Position numbers and translations under genes: made by a program. Positions 5,152 through 6,910 of a stretch of DNA of 6,910 bases are shown one piece after another; the stretch's first letter is position 1, and every line of letters starts with the position of its first letter. Source of the DNA: Pauljensenia sp. (GTDB lineage Bacteria > Actinomycetota > Actinomycetes > Actinomycetales > Actinomycetaceae); contig JASBZF010000081.1 of assembly GCA_029983625.1 (NCBI GenBank), forward strand, positions 1 through 6,910. The letters are read 5' to 3'. Under the pieces are notes generated by a model, which searched no databases, had not been told where the DNA came from, and saw only the letters and a program-made list of their open reading frames with translations.

Positions 5152-5853
5152 ATGGGCGAGGAGACGACGAGGCGGCTGGAGCGGATCACGGTCCCGGCGT
5201 CGACCTCCTCGCCCTCCAGCGACGTGTCCGCGAGGATCGCGAGTATCGAGATCAGGCAGAACGAGATCGCGAGCACGCTCGGCGAGTTCGCGCAGAGTCT
5301 CAACGGCGAGAGCTTGAATGCCGCGTGGCGGAGCTTGGTTGCGGAGGCACAGAAGAATCGCGCGGCTACGGCCTCGGCGATTGAGGGGCTCAAGGCGCAG
5401 GCCGCGGCGAACCAGAAGCTCGTGAGCCAGGTCGGCGGGGTGGTTCAGCGGGTCGAAAAGGCTGTCGAGCAGGTCGCCGGGGAGGCCGCGGCCACGATGA
5501 CCGCGAACCTCGACGCCTCGAACGAACGGGCCGAGCGAATCATCGCGGCGACGGCGAAGCTGGAAGCGCGTCAGCTCTGGTCGACGGCCGCGGCAATGTG
5601 CCTCGCTCTCCTGCCGGTGGTCGTGGTCGTCGCCGGGCTCTGGATGGGTATCGTCGGGCTCATCACGGGCGCTCAGTGGGCGCTGGACGTGGATGGGAGC
5701 GTGTGGCTCGGCGTCGGGCGCTGGCTCGTGGTCATTGTGGGCCTCGCCGGGGCCGGCTACGGCCTCTTCGCGTCCGTCCGCTGGGTTGCGAGCTTGGTGG
5801 AGACGTGGCGCGGTCGCGGGATGTCGAAGTGGCCGAGGTGGCGGAAGAGGTGA
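5152..5853 (+). CDS. Coiled-coil, two-helix membrane protein, possible mobilization accessory
   Basis: 233 residues from ATG 5152. Residues about 25-140 are polar, alanine- and glutamate-rich and probably a long coiled coil (IASIEIRQNEIASTLGEF; VVQRVEKAVEQVAGEAAAT). Two membrane helices follow, about 145-174 (MCLALLPVVVVVAGLWMGIV) and 185-210 (WLGVGRWLVVIVGLAGAGYG), and then a basic tail ending KWPRWRKR. The layout resembles small membrane proteins encoded beside relaxase genes on actinobacterial plasmids and integrative elements, but no sequence motif proves this. No good Shine-Dalgarno precedes the ATG, and the IS ends four bases upstream, so the gene's own upstream neighbours, or its first codons, may be lost. 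Codon use is much more GC-rich than in lysC-asd. A GTG at 5850 overlaps the stop (GTGA), hinting at a following gene that has been cut off. Confidence 0.7.
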   Translation: MGEETTRRLERITVPASTSSPSSDVSARIASIEIRQNEIASTLGEFAQSLNGESLNAAWRSLVAEAQKNRAATASAIEGLKAQAAANQKLVSQVGGVVQRVEKAVEQVAGEAAATMTANLDASNERAERIIAATAKLEARQLWSTAAAMCLALLPVVVVVAGLWMGIVGLITGAQWALDVDGSVWLGVGRWLVVIVGLAGAGYGLFASVRWVASLVETWRGRGMSKWPRWRKR

Positions 5854-5904
5854 CCACGGTTCCCGAAGGCAGGCGCACGGAGCGCGTGCGGCAGCCCTTA
5901 CACC

Positions 5905-5948
5905 TGGACATTGGTCAGTGCGCACTGTATAGTTCAGTGTGTGCTGAC
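5905..5948 (+). promoter_or_regulatory. cmtR promoter with palindromic operator
   Basis: TGGACA (5905-5910) and TATAGT (5928-5933) are 17 bases apart, a strong promoter. The spacer ends in the perfect 12-bp palindrome CAGTGCGCACTG (5916-5927). A second, longer imperfect repeat pairs GTCAGTGCGCACTG (5914-5927) with CAGTGTGTGCTGAC (5935-5948), 11 of 14 complementary, straddling the -10. ArsR-family sensors bind such sites to block polymerase. The predicted transcription start coincides with the cmtR GTG at 5941. Confidence 0.75.
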
Positions 5949-6300
5949 TATTGCTTCGCGCCTCGACGTCATGAACCGGCTTGGCCGGGCCATGGCCGAC
6001 CCGACGCGCTCCAAGATACTCATGACCCTGCTCGACGGCCCGAGCTATCCGGCCGTGCTCTCGCGCGAGCTGAACCTGACCCGCTCGAACGTCTCGAACC
6101 ACCTGACCTGCTTGCGCGACTGCGGGATCGTCATCGGCGAGCCCGAGGGGCGGCAGACCCGCTATGAGATCGCCGACCCGCACCTCGCGGCGGCGCTCGT
6201 CGCGCTGGTGGACGTGACGCTGGCTGTCGACGAGCATGCGCCGTGCGTGAACTCTGCGTGCATGGTGCCGGGCAGCTGCGGGACGGGGGTGGAGGCGTGA
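5941..6300 (+). CDS. cmtR: CmtR-type Cd(II)/Pb(II)-sensing repressor (ArsR/SmtB family)
   Basis: A winged-helix metal sensor that leaves DNA when it binds Cd(II) or Pb(II), so exporters are made only under metal stress. With the GTG at 5941 the protein has 119 residues and aligns without gaps to remembered Mycobacterium tuberculosis CmtR: both read MLT at the start, then RLGRA.ADPTR, LTRSNVSNHL and EGRQ.RY. The three established metal ligands fall at the same numbers: C57 and C61 in the recognition helix (TCLRDCG) and C102 in the tail (HAPC). The tail has two further cysteines, C107 and C113. The CmtR Cys4 is Ile here. The start lies seven bases past the -10 box and has no Shine-Dalgarno, so the message is probably leaderless. 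Starts upstream of 5941 would precede transcription. The stop overlaps the next gene's GTG. Confidence 0.93.
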   Translation: MLTIASRLDVMNRLGRAMADPTRSKILMTLLDGPSYPAVLSRELNLTRSNVSNHLTCLRDCGIVIGEPEGRQTRYEIADPHLAAALVALVDVTLAVDEHAPCVNSACMVPGSCGTGVEA

Positions 6301-6910
6301 GCGAGGCCCTGACCACCGCGCGCCGCGCGACCCTGCACCGCCGCGTTCGCTTCATCGTCGGCTTCACGATCACCTACAACGTGATCGAGGCCATCGTCGC
6401 CGTCTGGGCGGGCGTCCTCGCCTCGTCGGCCGCGCTCATCGGCTTCGGGCTCGACTCAGTCGTCGAGGTGCTCTCGGCGGCCGCCATCGCCTGGCAGTTC
6501 ACGCGCAAGGACCCCGAACGGTGGGAGAAAGTCACCGTCAAGGCCATCGGCATCGCCTTCTTCGCGCTGGCCGCCTACGTCTCGATCGATGCGGTGCTCG
6601 CGCTGGTCGGCCAGGAGGGCCTCGACCACAGCCCGCTGGGCCTCGGCATCAGCGCGCTGAGCCTGCTCGTCATGCCGCTGCTGGCGTGGTTCGAGGTCCG
6701 CACCGGGCGAGAGCTGGGCTCCAAGAGCGTGATGGCCGACGCCAAACAGCTCATTCTCTGTGTCTATCTGTCCGGTACGGTGTTCGTCGGCCTGGTCCTC
6801 AACAGCCTGTTCGGCTGGTGGTGGGCCGATTCGGTCGCGGCGCTGGTCGTGGCGGTGCTCGCGGTGCGCGAGGGACTGGATGCCTGGCGTGGCGACGTCG
6901 AGTCGCCGTT
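6297..6910 (+). CDS. CDF-like cation (Cd/Zn) efflux transporter, cut by window end
   Basis: A proton-coupled inner-membrane exporter for divalent cations, presumably Cd(II) or Zn(II) given the sensor beside it. 204 codons are visible with no stop. About six membrane helices can be drawn (18-38, 45-67, 80-103, 114-132, 147-171, 172-195). GFGLDSVVE (49-57) holds the helix-2 metal residue D53 and E57. Helix 5 has ADAKQ (147-151), giving D148 where classical CDF proteins have HxxxD. FGWWWADSVAAL (172-183) is typical of the short actinobacterial cation-transporter group, which ends soon after helix 6 and lacks the cytoplasmic C-terminal domain. The present end, EGLDAWRGD, suggests only a few residues are missing. 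GTG 6297 overlaps the cmtR stop as GTGA, so translation is coupled. GGAGG at 6291-6295 is very close to it. Confidence 0.88.
   Translation, partial: MSEALTTARRATLHRRVRFIVGFTITYNVIEAIVAVWAGVLASSAALIGFGLDSVVEVLSAAAIAWQFTRKDPERWEKVTVKAIGIAFFALAAYVSIDAVLALVGQEGLDHSPLGLGISALSLLVMPLLAWFEVRTGRELGSKSVMADAKQLILCVYLSGTVFVGLVLNSLFGWWWADSVAALVVAVLAVREGLDAWRGDVESP

Noticed and set aside
5598..6167. 189-codon + strand frame overlapping the membrane protein and cmtR genes
   Set aside because: It is out of frame with two well-supported genes and Arg-rich, typical of a high-GC shadow frame. Only its bases from 5850 are of interest, as a possible truncated gene start.
4870..6237. Open frame of 455 codons on the minus strand ending in GAGDGNRTRL
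   Set aside because: It runs antisense through the tRNA, the IS remnant and two real + strand genes. The GDGNRTRL ending is the familiar spurious translation of the antisense of a tRNA 3' half, and the protein is low-complexity, Arg/His/Pro-rich.
4880..6910. Integrase attachment repeat (second copy of the tRNA-Gly 3' end)
   Set aside because: No copy of the T-arm to CCA segment was found downstream within the window, and no integrase gene is present.

Overview
The window looks like an actinobacterial chromosome, probably from the Actinomycetaceae or a near relative (family level is inference). Reasons: an aspartate kinase gene followed directly by aspartate-semialdehyde dehydrogenase, an internal start for a kinase beta subunit as known from Corynebacterium, two probably leaderless regulator genes, moderately GC-rich codon use, and a cadmium/lead sensor of the mycobacterial CmtR type.

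Layout. 1-410 is non-coding. It holds two inverted repeats, a strong 18-bp hairpin (114-157), a three-unit tandem repeat with an exact 17-bp period (162-211), and a structured leader before the kinase gene. 411-2901 carries lysC and asd on the + strand, the first two enzymes of the aspartate pathway (lysine/diaminopimelate, threonine, methionine). A nested start at 1206 would yield a separate kinase regulatory subunit. 2914-4402 is a minus-strand block: thioredoxin, a TetR-family repressor with a palindrome over its own promoter, and an 89-residue two-helix membrane protein of unknown role. 4403-4829 is mostly featureless and ends in a good promoter for tRNA-Gly(CCC) at 4830-4903.

One base after the tRNA CCA end an internally deleted insertion sequence begins (about 4905-5147). 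It keeps both terminal inverted repeats and only the last ~49 residues of its transposase. Beyond it the composition changes abruptly to clearly higher GC, so the right side is probably an acquired island. It opens with a coiled-coil, two-helix membrane protein that may come from a mobilization module. Next comes a compact cadmium/lead module: a promoter with a palindrome filling its spacer, a probably leaderless cmtR with all three metal-ligand cysteines at the same residue numbers as M. tuberculosis CmtR, and a GTGA-coupled CDF-like cation transporter that runs off the window end.

Nothing here is clearly a wholly new system. The least explained items are the 17-bp repeat array and structured leader in front of lysC, the deleted IS sitting at the junction between the tRNA and the island, and the pairing of a CmtR sensor with a small CDF transporter rather than a P-type ATPase.
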